A DNA stretch of 26,196 nucleotides from contig JAVBNC010000036.1 in NCBI GenBank assembly GCA_031551765.1, positions 1 through 26,196 of the forward strand, read 5' to 3'. Numbering within the stretch: the stretch's first letter is position 1; each line of letters starts with the position of its first letter. The stretch comes from JAVBNC01 sp031551765 (lineage in GTDB: Bacteria > Desulfobacterota > Desulfovibrionia > Desulfovibrionales > Desulfovibrionaceae). The translations under genes and the position numbers were made by a program. The notes beneath the pieces were generated by a model. It did not search any database. It worked only from the letters and a program-made list of their open reading frames with translations, and had not been told where the DNA came from. Of the stretch, positions 6,758-13,921 are shown in pieces.

Positions 6758-9010
6758 CTATGCCTTATACACCTTGGTCGCGCAGATCTTGTATTCCGGC
6801 TCCTTGGAAACGGGGTCCGCCGCGTCGTGGAACAGCTTGTTGACCAGCAGCTTGGGGTCGAAGAAGGGCGTGAAGACCAGGCCCGGCATGCAGGTGTCCG
6901 TGACCCTGGCCGGGAAGGTCATCTTGCCGCGCCGGGTTTCCAGGACCACGGGGTCGCCGTTGGCGATGCTCAGCTTTTTGGCGTCGGCCGGGTTCACTTC
7001 CACATACGCGCCGGGGTAGGCCTTGCGCAACTCCGGCACGGTGCCGGTCATGGTGGCGGTGTGCCAGTGCTCGATGACCCGGCCGGTGGTCAGCACAAAG
7101 GGGTATTCGGCGTCGGCCGGTTCAAAGGGCGGCTCGTAGGGCCGCAGGTAAATGATGGCCTTGCCGTTGGGCCTGCCGTAAAAGAAAATCTTGTCCGGAT
7201 GGTCCTTGGGCACCAGCGGGTCTTCGTCGCGCACGTAGCGCAGGTTGGTGCCGGGGTGGTTTTCCGTGGGGCAGGGCCACTTGATGCCGGATTCCTTCTT
7301 CAGCCGCGCCCTGGTGATGCCCGCGAAGTTGTAAACGGACTTGGCGCTGAGCGCGCGCCACTCTTCCCATACGTCCGACGCGTTTTTGTAGGGAATGAGC
7401 TTGGGGTCCACGCCCGTGCGCTTGCCGAACTCCATGAGGATTTCCAGGGCGGGCCGGGCTTCTCCCAGCGGCTTGACGGCCTGTTCCGTCAGCGCGTAGC
7501 GCCGCTCCGTGCAGCCGTAGACGCCGTCGGTTTCGCACCAGAAGGCGGCGGGGAAGACCACGTCCGCGTATTTCAAGGTTTCCGCGGTCTTGAAACATTC
7601 GGTCATGGCCACAAAGGCGGTTTGCAGGCCCTTGTTCATCTTGTTCAGGTTGGGCAGGGTGTGGGCGGGGTTGGTGCAGTGGATGAACACGGCCTGCACG
7701 TCGCCGGAAGCCATGCCTTCGAACAGCGCGATGGTGTGGCGGCCCATTTTGGGGGCGATGGTGCCGGGCGGCACCTTCCACATTTCCTCCACTTCCTTGC
7801 GGTGGGCTTCGTTTTCCACCACCCGGCCGCCGGGCAAGAGGTGCGCCAGCGCGCCCACGTCGCGCACGCCGCCGCAGGCGTTGGGCTGGCCGGTAAGGGA
7901 CAGCGGGGTGGCGCCGGGGCGGCAAATCTGGCCGGTCAACAGGTGCAGGTTGTGGATGAGGTTGTTGGCCCACACCCCGCGCACGCGCTGGTTGATGCCC
8001 ATGCACCACAGCGAAATGGTGGCCGGAGACTCCGCGAACATCTTGGCGATTTTAATGGTGGTGGCCGCCGGAACGCCGGTAATGGCCTCCACTTTTTCCG
8101 GGGTGTAGTCGTTGAGGAACTTTTTGTATTCGTCAAAACTGACGGCGTCGTTGCCCTTCATGAAGGTGCAGTAGCGGTTGTAAAAACGCTGGTTGTCCAG
8201 CTCTTCCCGGATAATCACGTTGGCCATGCCGTTCATCAGCGCCAGGTCCGTGCCCGGCTTGAAGGTGACGTGAATGTCCGCGATGCGGGAGGTATTAGTG
8301 CGGCGCGGGTCCACCACGATGACCTTGACGTCCGGGGAACTTTCCTTGCGCTTGGCTATGCGCTGGAAAAGCACGGGGTGGGCTTCCGAGGTGTTGGAGC
8401 CGATGATGAAGAAGCAGGTGGCCGCGTCGATATCGTTGTACGTGCCCATGGGCTCGTCTTTGCCGAAAGTGCTGATGTACCCGGCCACGGCGGATGCCAT
8501 GCACAGGCGGGGGTTGCCGTCCACGTTGTTGGACTTGAAACCCGCCTTCCACATCTTGTTGGCCACGTAAGATTCTTCCGTCAAAGCCTGTCCGGAGCCG
8601 TAGTAGGCTATGGACGTGGGCCCCTTTTCCGCCAGGGCTTTTTTGAAGCGCGCGGAGGCGAAGTTCAGGGCTTCGTCCCAGCTTACTTCGGTCAGCTTGT
8701 CGGCTTTGCCGTTTTTACGGATCATGGGTTTGAGAATGCGGTCCTCGGAATAGATGACCGGAATGAGCAGGGCACCCTTAAGGCAGAGCAGGCCCTGGTT
8801 ATGATTATTGGGGTCGCCCTTGATGGCCACGGCCTTGCCGCCTTTCACCCCGACCAGAACGCCGCAGCCCGTGCCGCAGTAACGGCATACGCCTTTGACC
8901 CAGGTGTCGGCCTCGCCGCCGCTTTGCGCGGCAAGGGCGGGACCGGCAAGCACGGAAATGGCGATGCCCGCCGCCGTGCCTTTAAGAAATTCACGTCTGG
9001 ATACCGTCAT
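6758..9010 (-). CDS. napA: NapA, periplasmic nitrate reductase catalytic subunit
   Basis: Reduces nitrate to nitrite in the periplasm with a bis-MGD molybdenum centre and one [4Fe-4S] cluster. 750 residues from the Met at 9010, chosen because AGGAG lies 7 nt upstream; the ATG 2 codons earlier is only 1 nt from that site. The Tat signal is clear (SRREFLKG, hydrophobic stretch, ALAAQ). Cluster ligands are C42, C45, C49 and C76; the presumed Mo ligand is C170 in RLCMAS. The size and the absence of napB fit the monomeric NapA known from D. desulfuricans rather than the NapAB type. NapC and NapM lie upstream, and NapD, its chaperone, downstream after a repeat. The match to NapA over other Mo oxidoreductases rests on these neighbours as well as on the sequence. 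Confidence 0.96.
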   Translation of the reverse strand: MTVSRREFLKGTAAGIAISVLAGPALAAQSGGEADTWVKGVCRYCGTGCGVLVGVKGGKAVAIKGDPNNHNQGLLCLKGALLIPVIYSEDRILKPMIRKNGKADKLTEVSWDEALNFASARFKKALAEKGPTSIAYYGSGQALTEESYVANKMWKAGFKSNNVDGNPRLCMASAVAGYISTFGKDEPMGTYNDIDAATCFFIIGSNTSEAHPVLFQRIAKRKESSPDVKVIVVDPRRTNTSRIADIHVTFKPGTDLALMNGMANVIIREELDNQRFYNRYCTFMKGNDAVSFDEYKKFLNDYTPEKVEAITGVPAATTIKIAKMFAESPATISLWCMGINQRVRGVWANNLIHNLHLLTGQICRPGATPLSLTGQPNACGGVRDVGALAHLLPGGRVVENEAHRKEVEEMWKVPPGTIAPKMGRHTIALFEGMASGDVQAVFIHCTNPAHTLPNLNKMNKGLQTAFVAMTECFKTAETLKYADVVFPAAFWCETDGVYGCTERRYALTEQAVKPLGEARPALEILMEFGKRTGVDPKLIPYKNASDVWEEWRALSAKSVYNFAGITRARLKKESGIKWPCPTENHPGTNLRYVRDEDPLVPKDHPDKIFFYGRPNGKAIIYLRPYEPPFEPADAEYPFVLTTGRVIEHWHTATMTGTVPELRKAYPGAYVEVNPADAKKLSIANGDPVVLETRRGKMTFPARVTDTCMPGLVFTPFFDPKLLVNKLFHDAADPVSKEPEYKICATKVYKA

Positions 9011-9060
9011 ATGCATGCTCCTGTATATCGGCTCCTCACGCGGGAGGCGGCCGGAAAAAG

Positions 9061-9513
9061 TTAGAAGCTTGTTTTGGTAGTGGCGGTTCTTGCTTCAAAA
9101 ACGTTGCGGTGCATGGGGTTCTGGTGCCTTGGGTGACAGGGATCGCAGCTCATGAGTTCGCCGTACTTCTGCACCATGCGGTTCATGGCCGGTTCGTGGC
9201 AGCGCGCGCAGATTTCTTTGGCGGACGGCTTGGCGGCAAAGGGTATCGAGCCCTTGCCGTTGGGCTCCCCGTGGCAGACCACGCATTTGACCAGCAGCAC
9301 GCCGTGCTTGGAATCTTTCCAGTCCTGGGCCACCACGGGGGTGGTCTTGGCGTGGCAGGTGTAACAGTCGTTCAGCGCTTCCGGGGCGTCCAGGTGTTTG
9401 GCGGCTTCACAGCGCACCTTGGGAAAGGCCTTGTCCAGATACCAAAAGAAGCCCGCCACGGCGACGACGGCAAGAGCCAGTCCGATGAGCAGAGGTTTTT
9501 TCAGGGCGGCCAT
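9061..9513 (-). CDS. napM: NapM, tetrahaem cytochrome c
   Basis: 150 residues. After an N-terminal hydrophobic anchor or uncleaved signal (LLIGLALAVVAVAGFFWYL, residues 8-26) there are four CxxCH haem-binding motifs at 50-54, 77-81, 102-106 and 123-127. This matches NapM, the tetrahaem cytochrome that replaces NapB in the nap cluster of Desulfovibrio and is thought to pass electrons to NapA in the periplasm. The start overlaps the napC stop by 1 nt (TGATG) behind a strong AGGAGG site, so the two are translationally coupled. The gap to napA is 50 nt. The name rests on position and haem count; the primary sequence of such small cytochromes is poorly conserved. Confidence 0.88.
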   Translation of the reverse strand: MAALKKPLLIGLALAVVAVAGFFWYLDKAFPKVRCEAAKHLDAPEALNDCYTCHAKTTPVVAQDWKDSKHGVLLVKCVVCHGEPNGKGSIPFAAKPSAKEICARCHEPAMNRMVQKYGELMSCDPCHPRHQNPMHRNVFEARTATTKTSF

Positions 9514-10097
9514 CAGGGTTTTACCTCCTCTTGCGAAAGCCGGGATGCGAACGCGGCGTTTATCGTAAGTTGCTTGTCAAAGTCCGGCAGGTGCGCAAGG
9601 TTTAGATGGCAGCCCGCGCAGTTGCGCCTGGTGTTGCCGTTTTTGCCCAGGTAGGCGTCGTGGGCCAGCTTGCCGTAGTCGGAAACGGGCGCGTCGCCTT
9701 TGGCGTTCTTGTACAGGTCCTCATGGCAGGCAAGACAGTTGGCGTCGTCCACAAAACGGCGGGCGACTTCCTGCGCCCGGACGCGGTTCAGGCGTTGCGG
9801 GTTTTCCCAGAAGTGCACGGCCAGATCCTTGAGGCCGGAATAGGTTTTGACCGCGAGAAAGCGCGGCCCGAATCCCGCCGGAATATGGCACTGGCTGCAG
9901 TTGATGGCGGCTCCGTCCTTGTCCTTGGCATGGGAGGAGAGGCGCAGCTCTTTTTGATACAACTGCATTTCGTGGCAGGACATACAAAAGGCCGTGGAAG
10001 ATGTGGCGTGCAGAGCAAAGCCCGAAACAGCGCAAAAAATGACCAGGATGGTCAGAGCGAGAAACAGCTTGCGGTAGCCACGTGGTTTTTGATCCAT
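9513..10097 (-). CDS. napC: NapC/NrfH-family membrane tetrahaem cytochrome
   Basis: 194 residues from the Met of MDQKPRGYRK; an upstream reading from 10169 gives a Pro-rich stretch unlike any family N-terminus. A single membrane helix (LFLALTILVIFCAVSGFAL, residues 11-29) is followed by four CxxCH motifs at 38-42, 67-71, 121-125 and 160-164. Proteins of this family oxidise quinol in the cytoplasmic membrane and pass the electrons to periplasmic reductases. The length (about 190) fits NrfH/NapC. AGGCGG, 7 nt upstream of the ATG, is a weak ribosome site. The gene is first in the nap operon; its stop overlaps napM. Electron flow is presumably quinol to NapC to NapM to NapA. Confidence 0.9.
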   Translation of the reverse strand: MDQKPRGYRKLFLALTILVIFCAVSGFALHATSSTAFCMSCHEMQLYQKELRLSSHAKDKDGAAINCSQCHIPAGFGPRFLAVKTYSGLKDLAVHFWENPQRLNRVRAQEVARRFVDDANCLACHEDLYKNAKGDAPVSDYGKLAHDAYLGKNGNTRRNCAGCHLNLAHLPDFDKQLTINAAFASRLSQEEVKP

Positions 10098-10353
10098 AAG
10101 AGCCGCCTGGCGTTTGAAACCATTCAACGGACCGGCTTCCCGCGCGGGCGGAACCGGGCGCGGGAACACGGACAGACACTATGGGCGCGACACAAGATTG
10201 AGAAAAAAGCTGGTATGCGCGAAGGGAAGCGGAGGGGCCTCCTTGGGATCCTGCGGTCCGTTAGCCGGGCGGGGACGCACGGCGGCAGGCCAAAAGGTGC
10301 CAAGAGAAGGTATGAAACAATACTCTCAATAAAAAATACTATTACTATACGCC
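10098..10353 (-). promoter_or_regulatory. Long leader of the nap operon
   Basis: About 250 nt separate the likely nap promoter from the napC start, with no convincing gene on either strand. It includes a short palindrome (GGAGGGGCCTCC) near 10229-10240 and runs of A and T around 10320-10350. This could hold a regulator site or an RNA structure; the sequence alone does not show which. Confidence 0.4.
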
Positions 10354-10383
10354 TATATAGTAGAGTTTGTTTCGTGAAGTCAA
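10354..10383 (-). promoter_or_regulatory. Likely promoter of the nap operon
   Basis: On the minus strand TTGACT (10378-10383) is followed after 18 nt by TATATA (10354-10359), in a locally AT-rich stretch. The self-complementary ACAATTGT (10404-10411) lies just upstream, where an activator could bind. I see no clear FNR, HcpR or Rex site. Confidence 0.5.
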
Positions 10384-10479
10384 GGTAGAGAGGAAATACA
10401 TAAACAATTGTGGGGATATGCCGGCAAATTTCATAGCCAGCCGGTTCAGCGTTCAGCGCGGAACTGTCCGCAAGCAAAT

Positions 10480-10517
10480 GCAAGCCCCGGCGGACCGCAC
10501 GGTCCGCCGGGGCTTGC
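10480..10517 (-). terminator. Terminator-like hairpin after the carbonic anhydrase gene
   Basis: Perfect 17-bp GC-rich stem (GCAAGCCCCGGCGGACC and its complement) with a 4-nt loop, 36 nt after the stop of the carbonic anhydrase. Only a weak T-rich stretch (ATTTGCTTG) follows, so termination may be partial and could feed some read-through into nap. Confidence 0.75.
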
Positions 10518-10553
10518 CGCAAAAGGCGGAGCCGGGGAGGGCGCGCGTTCCGG

Positions 10554-11102
10554 TTATACCCGCTGCAGGCCGCCGGTCACGGGGTCCATGAGCATCCCGT
10601 GCACCTGCACGTCTTCCGGCACCAGCGGGTGCTGCCTGATTATAGCGACGGTTTCCTGTACCGAGGCCTGGGTGCTTTCAAAACCCACCAGCCAGGACCC
10701 CAGGTTCACGCCGTAATATTTGAGCGTGTCAAAGCGTTCCGGGGGTATGCCCCGCGCAGCCATTTTTTGGGCAATGACGTTCATGTCAAAACCGCGCATG
10801 CCGCAGTCATAGTGGCCCACCACCGCTATTTCCTCCACGCCCATTTCGTAAATGCACACCAGCAGGCTGCGCATGACGCTGCCGAAAGGGTGGGAGATCA
10901 TGCCGCCGGCGTTCTTTATCATTTTGACGTCGCCGTTGCGCAGCCCCAGCGCGGCCGGGAGCAGTTCCGTCAGGCGGGTATCCATGCAGGTCAGGATGGC
11001 CAGCTTTTTGTCCGGCAGTTTGTTGGTGAGATATTGCTCGTAGCCTTTGTTGGCCACGAAATCGGCATTATAGGCAAAAATTTCGTCCATCAGCGAGGAC
11101 AC
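10554..11102 (-). CDS. Beta-class carbonic anhydrase
   Basis: Interconverts CO2 and bicarbonate with a zinc ion. The start is the GTG at 11102 with an ideal AGGAGG site 6 nt upstream; the ATG four codons later lies too far from it. The resulting 182-residue protein has the zinc ligands C39, H97 and C100 in TCMDTRL and GHYDCGM, the D41-R43 pair needed for the active site, and the KNAGGMI segment. The family is the short beta type found in many anaerobes. It is the first gene on the minus strand from a shared control region with the LUD gene. CO2/bicarbonate balance would suit a lactate- and formate-using sulfate reducer, but a specific role cannot be told from the sequence. Confidence 0.92.
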   Translation of the reverse strand: MSSLMDEIFAYNADFVANKGYEQYLTNKLPDKKLAILTCMDTRLTELLPAALGLRNGDVKMIKNAGGMISHPFGSVMRSLLVCIYEMGVEEIAVVGHYDCGMRGFDMNVIAQKMAARGIPPERFDTLKYYGVNLGSWLVGFESTQASVQETVAIIRQHPLVPEDVQVHGMLMDPVTGGLQRV

Positions 11103-11211
11103 GGGTCTCCTCCTTTTAGGGCATAAGCGCCCGGCTTTTTGTAACCTGATCCCATTGTTCGGGAAATCGGCTGCGTGAGTCGTTTCGGACTTTTTGCATT
11201 CTGGACCTCTT

Positions 11212-11231
11212 AGCACAATTTTTTTTGTGCT
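11212..11231. promoter_or_regulatory. Inverted repeat, possible operator
   Basis: Perfect 7-bp inverted repeat AGCACAA-N6-TTGTGCT. It overlaps the predicted start of transcription of the carbonic anhydrase gene, where a repressor could act. It might also simply be an RNA hairpin with a run of T in the loop. Confidence 0.45.
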
Positions 11232-11235
11232 CAAA

Positions 11236-11264
11236 GATATAATTTTAGACGATATGATGCTGAA
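11236..11264 (-). promoter_or_regulatory. Possible promoter of the carbonic anhydrase gene
   Basis: On the minus strand TTCAGC (11259-11264), a 17-nt spacer, then TATATC (11236-11241). The -35 match is weak. It would give a leader of about 127 nt. Confidence 0.3.
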
Positions 11265-11553
11265 TTATCCCATAATGCGCTTTATATAGTTTGTTATTGT
11301 GCGTACAATAATATTTACATAATAAATCATTGAAGATTATGTTGTAATGAATAGATAATATATATTTTTATTAATAATCTATTGCGTGTGTTATTTTGTC
11401 GTTGAAGACGCATTTTGTCTCCTCTTGGGCCACAAAAATGTCAGACCAGCCTGGAGGGCGCGGGAGGGCCACTGTTGCCAAGAGGGCGGGAATGGACGAT
11501 ATTGCGCCAGGCTTCCACAGCTTGCGACACCCTCAACACGAAGGAGACGGACT
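11265..11553 (+). promoter_or_regulatory. AT-rich control region upstream of the LUD gene
   Basis: Strikingly AT-rich compared with the rest of the window, especially 11270-11400. Several -10-like boxes are present, the best being TTGAAG at 11330 with GATAAT 18 nt later. From about 11400 to 11553 the composition returns to GC-rich and looks like an untranslated leader. I see no gene in it. Confidence 0.45.
11294..11311. promoter_or_regulatory. Inverted repeat resembling a CRP/FNR-type operator
   Basis: Perfect TTATTGT-GCGT-ACAATAA. The symmetry (half-sites 4 nt apart) resembles FNR-type sites of form TTGAT-N4-ATCAA, but the bases differ. Which gene it serves is uncertain; it lies between the two divergent genes. 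Confidence 0.4.
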
Positions 11554-12195
11554 ATGGACCCCAATGTGCAGTGGCACCATGAAACGCTGGGTAAAAAAAC
11601 CGTGGCCGCGCTGGAAAAAAACAAGTTCAAAGCCGCCTATTTCCCGGACAGGGCGGACGCGGTGGCTCACCTGCTCAGCTTGGTGCCGGACGGCTCCAGC
11701 GTGGGCCTGGGCGGTTCCGAAACCAGCCACGCTCTGCAGCTCCGGGAAAAACTGACCCAAAAGGGCTGTACACTTCTTGACCACCACAAGCCCGGCCTGA
11801 GCAAGGAAGAAGTGTTGAAAGTGCGCCGCCAGCAGTTGACCAGCGACGTTTTTATCAGCAGCACCAACGCGCTTACCCTGAACGGCGAGCTGGTGAACGT
11901 GGACGGCACCGGCAACCGTGTGGGCGCCATGGCCTTTGGGCCGGGCAGAGTGATCATTGTGACCGGCACCAACAAAATCGTTGAAGACCTGGACGCCGCC
12001 CAGAAGCGCATTGAACTGATAGCCGGCCCGGTCAACAACAAGCGTCTGAACAAGCCCAACCCCTGTGTCAAAACCGGCCAGTGCATGGATTGCCAGGGCG
12101 AAGGCCGCATCTGCAACGTCACCACCATCATGCGCCGCCGTCCCCATCTGACGGACATACACGTCATCATTATCGGGGAAGAACTGGGATACTGA
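11554..12195 (+). CDS. LUD-domain protein (LutC/YkgG-like)
   Basis: 213 residues from the ATG at 11554, which has AAGGAG 8 nt upstream; a longer reading from 11386 lacks family similarity. The protein is a single LUD domain (formerly DUF162), as in LutC of lactate utilisation: an early HHETLGKKTVAALEKNKFKA, VGLGGSETSHAL, DVFISSTNALTLNGELVNVDGTGNRVGAMAFGPGRVIIVTG, and a C-terminal Cys set (C171, C177, C180, C187 in PCVKTGQCMDCQGEGRIC). This Cys pattern recurs in small LUD proteins and could bind an iron-sulfur cluster or a metal; that is inference. No lutA or lutB is nearby, so a lactate role is not shown. It diverges from the carbonic anhydrase and ends in a strong terminator. Confidence 0.9.
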   Translation: MDPNVQWHHETLGKKTVAALEKNKFKAAYFPDRADAVAHLLSLVPDGSSVGLGGSETSHALQLREKLTQKGCTLLDHHKPGLSKEEVLKVRRQQLTSDVFISSTNALTLNGELVNVDGTGNRVGAMAFGPGRVIIVTGTNKIVEDLDAAQKRIELIAGPVNNKRLNKPNPCVKTGQCMDCQGEGRICNVTTIMRRRPHLTDIHVIIIGEELGY

Positions 12196-12234
12196 TCCGT
12201 AGTCCGGGTCCGGCTTCCCCTGATGCCGGAACGC

Positions 12235-12274
12235 CCGCCGTGCGGCAAGGAATCCTGCCGCACGGCGGTGTTTT
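12235..12274 (+). terminator. Intrinsic terminator after the LUD gene
   Basis: 13-bp stem CCGCCGTGCGGCA/TGCCGCACGGCGG around an 8-nt loop, followed by TGTTTTATTT. It reaches the stop codon of the small Cys-rich gene on the other strand. Confidence 0.85.
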
Positions 12275-12467
12275 ATTTCTCATGCTCGGGGTTCAGCGGG
12301 AACTTGAGGTCCCCGGCCAGGCCGCAATAGCCCCGGCGTTGCTCGCGGCTGCCCCATTTGGGCTCCGCCCAACGCCAGGCGGCGCAGTCCGCGCCCTTAC
12401 AGGGCTGTTCCCGCTCCCGGCCCATGGACTGGGGGCAAATGTAGTTTTGGGCTTCTCCGTGTTTCAT
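12273..12467 (-). CDS. Small Cys-rich protein, unknown function
   Basis: 64 residues, from an ATG with AAAGGAG 6 nt upstream. It has four cysteines: YICPQ, QPCKGADCAAWRW and GYCGLAGD. The C-x4-C-AAWRW and GYCGL pieces look like a compact conserved domain that could bind a metal, but I cannot name the family. The ribosome site, plausible codon use and placement between a terminator and a gap favour a real gene. It is a single gene on the minus strand, between the LUD and LeuE genes, both on the plus strand. No signal peptide or membrane segment is present, so a cytoplasmic location is expected. Confidence 0.7.
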   Translation of the reverse strand: MKHGEAQNYICPQSMGREREQPCKGADCAAWRWAEPKWGSREQRRGYCGLAGDLKFPLNPEHEK

Positions 12468-12567
12468 GCGCAACTCCTTTAGGTAAGCGCCCGCGTCATT
12501 GTAAAAAAGCCGGACCTACGCTAAGGAAACAGGTCACGGCAAAAGCGCCGCGGGGAGTACGGCTACT

Positions 12568-13209
12568 ATGTTTGAAGCATTCGGCGTGGTCAATATCTGG
12601 ACCTTCCTTATCGGCACGGTAGTGATTATTCTGGCGCCCGGCCCCAACTCGCTTTACGTGCTGGCCACGGGCATGCGCCGGGGCGTGCGCTGCGGCTACC
12701 AGGCGGCCTGCGGCGTGTTTCTTGGCGACGCTGTGCTGATGTTTCTGGCCGCCGTGGGTGTGGACTCCGTGATGAAGCTGTACCCCGTGGCCTTTTCCGT
12801 CCTGCAGTACGGGGGCGCGGCCTACCTGACATACCTGGGTCTGCGTATTCTGTATTCGGAGATTTTCTCTCCCAAGGCCCGGGAAGAGGGCGGCATGAGC
12901 GCCGGGCAGGAAAACCCCTTTGTCAAAGCGCTGCTGCTCAGCCTGTCCAACCCCAAGGCCATTCTGTTCTTTGTCTCCTTTTTCGTGCAGTTCGTGGACC
13001 CGGGCTACGCGCACACGGGCGTTTCCTTTTTGATCCTGGGGGGTATCGTGCAACTGACCAGCTTTTGTTACCTTTCGCTGCTCATTGTGGGCGGCGCGCG
13101 GCTGGCGGCCATTTTCCGGGGGCGCTACACTCTGGCCCGCGTTTCCAGAGGCGGGGTGGGGGCCGTGTTCCTGGGTTTCGGCTGCCGCCTGGCGCTCAAC
13201 GCGCAATAG
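12568..13209 (+). CDS. leuE: LysE/RhtB-family exporter, LeuE-like
   Basis: 213 residues with about six membrane helices. The segments NIWTFLIGTVVIILAPGPNSLYVLATGM, GYQAACGVFLGDAVLMFLA, GAAYLTYLGLRILY, LSLSNPKAILFFVSFFVQFVDP and SFCYLSLLIVGGA follow the E. coli leucine exporter LeuE almost block for block, and the PGPN motif is the family signature. LeuE exports leucine and some analogues; the substrate here is inferred from that similarity. It has a GGGGAG site 12 nt before the ATG, somewhat far. It faces a rubrerythrin-like gene 78 nt downstream, probably unrelated in function. Confidence 0.87.
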   Translation: MFEAFGVVNIWTFLIGTVVIILAPGPNSLYVLATGMRRGVRCGYQAACGVFLGDAVLMFLAAVGVDSVMKLYPVAFSVLQYGGAAYLTYLGLRILYSEIFSPKAREEGGMSAGQENPFVKALLLSLSNPKAILFFVSFFVQFVDPGYAHTGVSFLILGGIVQLTSFCYLSLLIVGGARLAAIFRGRYTLARVSRGGVGAVFLGFGCRLALNAQ

Positions 13210-13287
13210 GCCGTCTCCAGCCTTGAAACTCCCCCGAAAGATGCCTATTATGAAGAATACGCGTAACCCGAACCAAAAGGACGGATC

Positions 13288-13746
13288 ATGGCCAGTTTTG
13301 TGAACGCGGCTGACATAGTGGCGACTGCGGTGGAAATAGAGCGCCGGGGGCATACCTTTTACCTGGCGGCCCAGAAACACGCGGCCAAGCCCGAGGACAA
13401 GGAATTCTTCGCCTTCATGGCCCAGGAGGAAAAACGGCACGAAAGCATTTTCGAAGCCATGCTCCAGCGTCTGGGCGGCCTTCCCCTGCCCACGGGCAGC
13501 CGGGAGAGCGAGTATTTGGACTACGTCGAGATTCTGCTGGACAGCCACAGCCTTTTCCTGAACCAGGACATGGGCCTGTTGGTGGATGAACCCCTGCGCC
13601 AGGCTATGAGTTTTGAAAAGGATACCATCCTTTTTTTCATGGCCATGCTTGAGCTGGTGCCCGCTTCCGAGCGTTCCCACGTGAACGCCTGTATTGAGGA
13701 AGAGAAAAGGCATCTGAAGATGCTCGTCGAACGTAAAAAGCGCTGA
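13288..13746 (+). CDS. Rubrerythrin-like ferritin-fold diiron protein
   Basis: 152 residues, a four-helix ferritin-like domain without the C-terminal rubredoxin domain of true rubrerythrin. Likely iron ligands are E18, E48 with H51 (EKRH), E110, and E139 with H142 (EKRH). Such proteins (COG1633 type) are thought to help remove peroxide or handle iron and sulfur species in anaerobes. An AAAGGA site lies 7 nt before the ATG. It ends before a bidirectional terminator shared with argH. Its exact substrate cannot be told; reductants such as rubredoxin are not encoded nearby. Confidence 0.88.
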   Translation: MASFVNAADIVATAVEIERRGHTFYLAAQKHAAKPEDKEFFAFMAQEEKRHESIFEAMLQRLGGLPLPTGSRESEYLDYVEILLDSHSLFLNQDMGLLVDEPLRQAMSFEKDTILFFMAMLELVPASERSHVNACIEEEKRHLKMLVERKKR

Positions 13747-13853
13747 CGCGGCGCGCATCCTTCCGGCATGAATCACGGCCCCGTGCGCTTGGCGTATCTG
13801 CCTATGATTCTGTGACCTGTACCAAGCGATCCCGCAAGGCGTTCTTTCCAGAC

Positions 13854-13883
13854 AAATAGGCCGCGAATTTCGCGGCCTATTTT
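13854..13883. terminator. Bidirectional intrinsic terminator
   Basis: 13-bp stem AAATAGGCCGCGA/TCGCGGCCTATTT with a 3-nt loop, with A before and T after, between two genes that converge (the diiron protein on plus, argH on minus). The 107 bases before it show nothing I can identify. Confidence 0.92.
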
Positions 13884-13921
13884 GAGTCTCCCGGCAGAGT
13901 GTTCCAGGTTAGGATACCACG

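Noticed and set aside
6698..9064. A 788-codon open frame on the plus strand across napA
   Set aside because: It is a mirror of the napA gene in a GC-rich sequence; the minus strand has the full Tat signal, cluster ligands and Mo ligand.
10188..10388. A small plus-strand open frame in the nap leader
   Set aside because: No ribosome site, no recognisable content and poor codon use.
10354..10560. FNR, HcpR or Rex site upstream of nap
   Set aside because: I looked for TTGAT-N4-ATCAA, TTGTGA-N6-TCACAA and TTGTTAA-type boxes and saw none that fit.
13747..13853. Hidden tRNA or small gene
   Set aside because: No cloverleaf-like pairing, T-loop sequence or ribosome site was seen.
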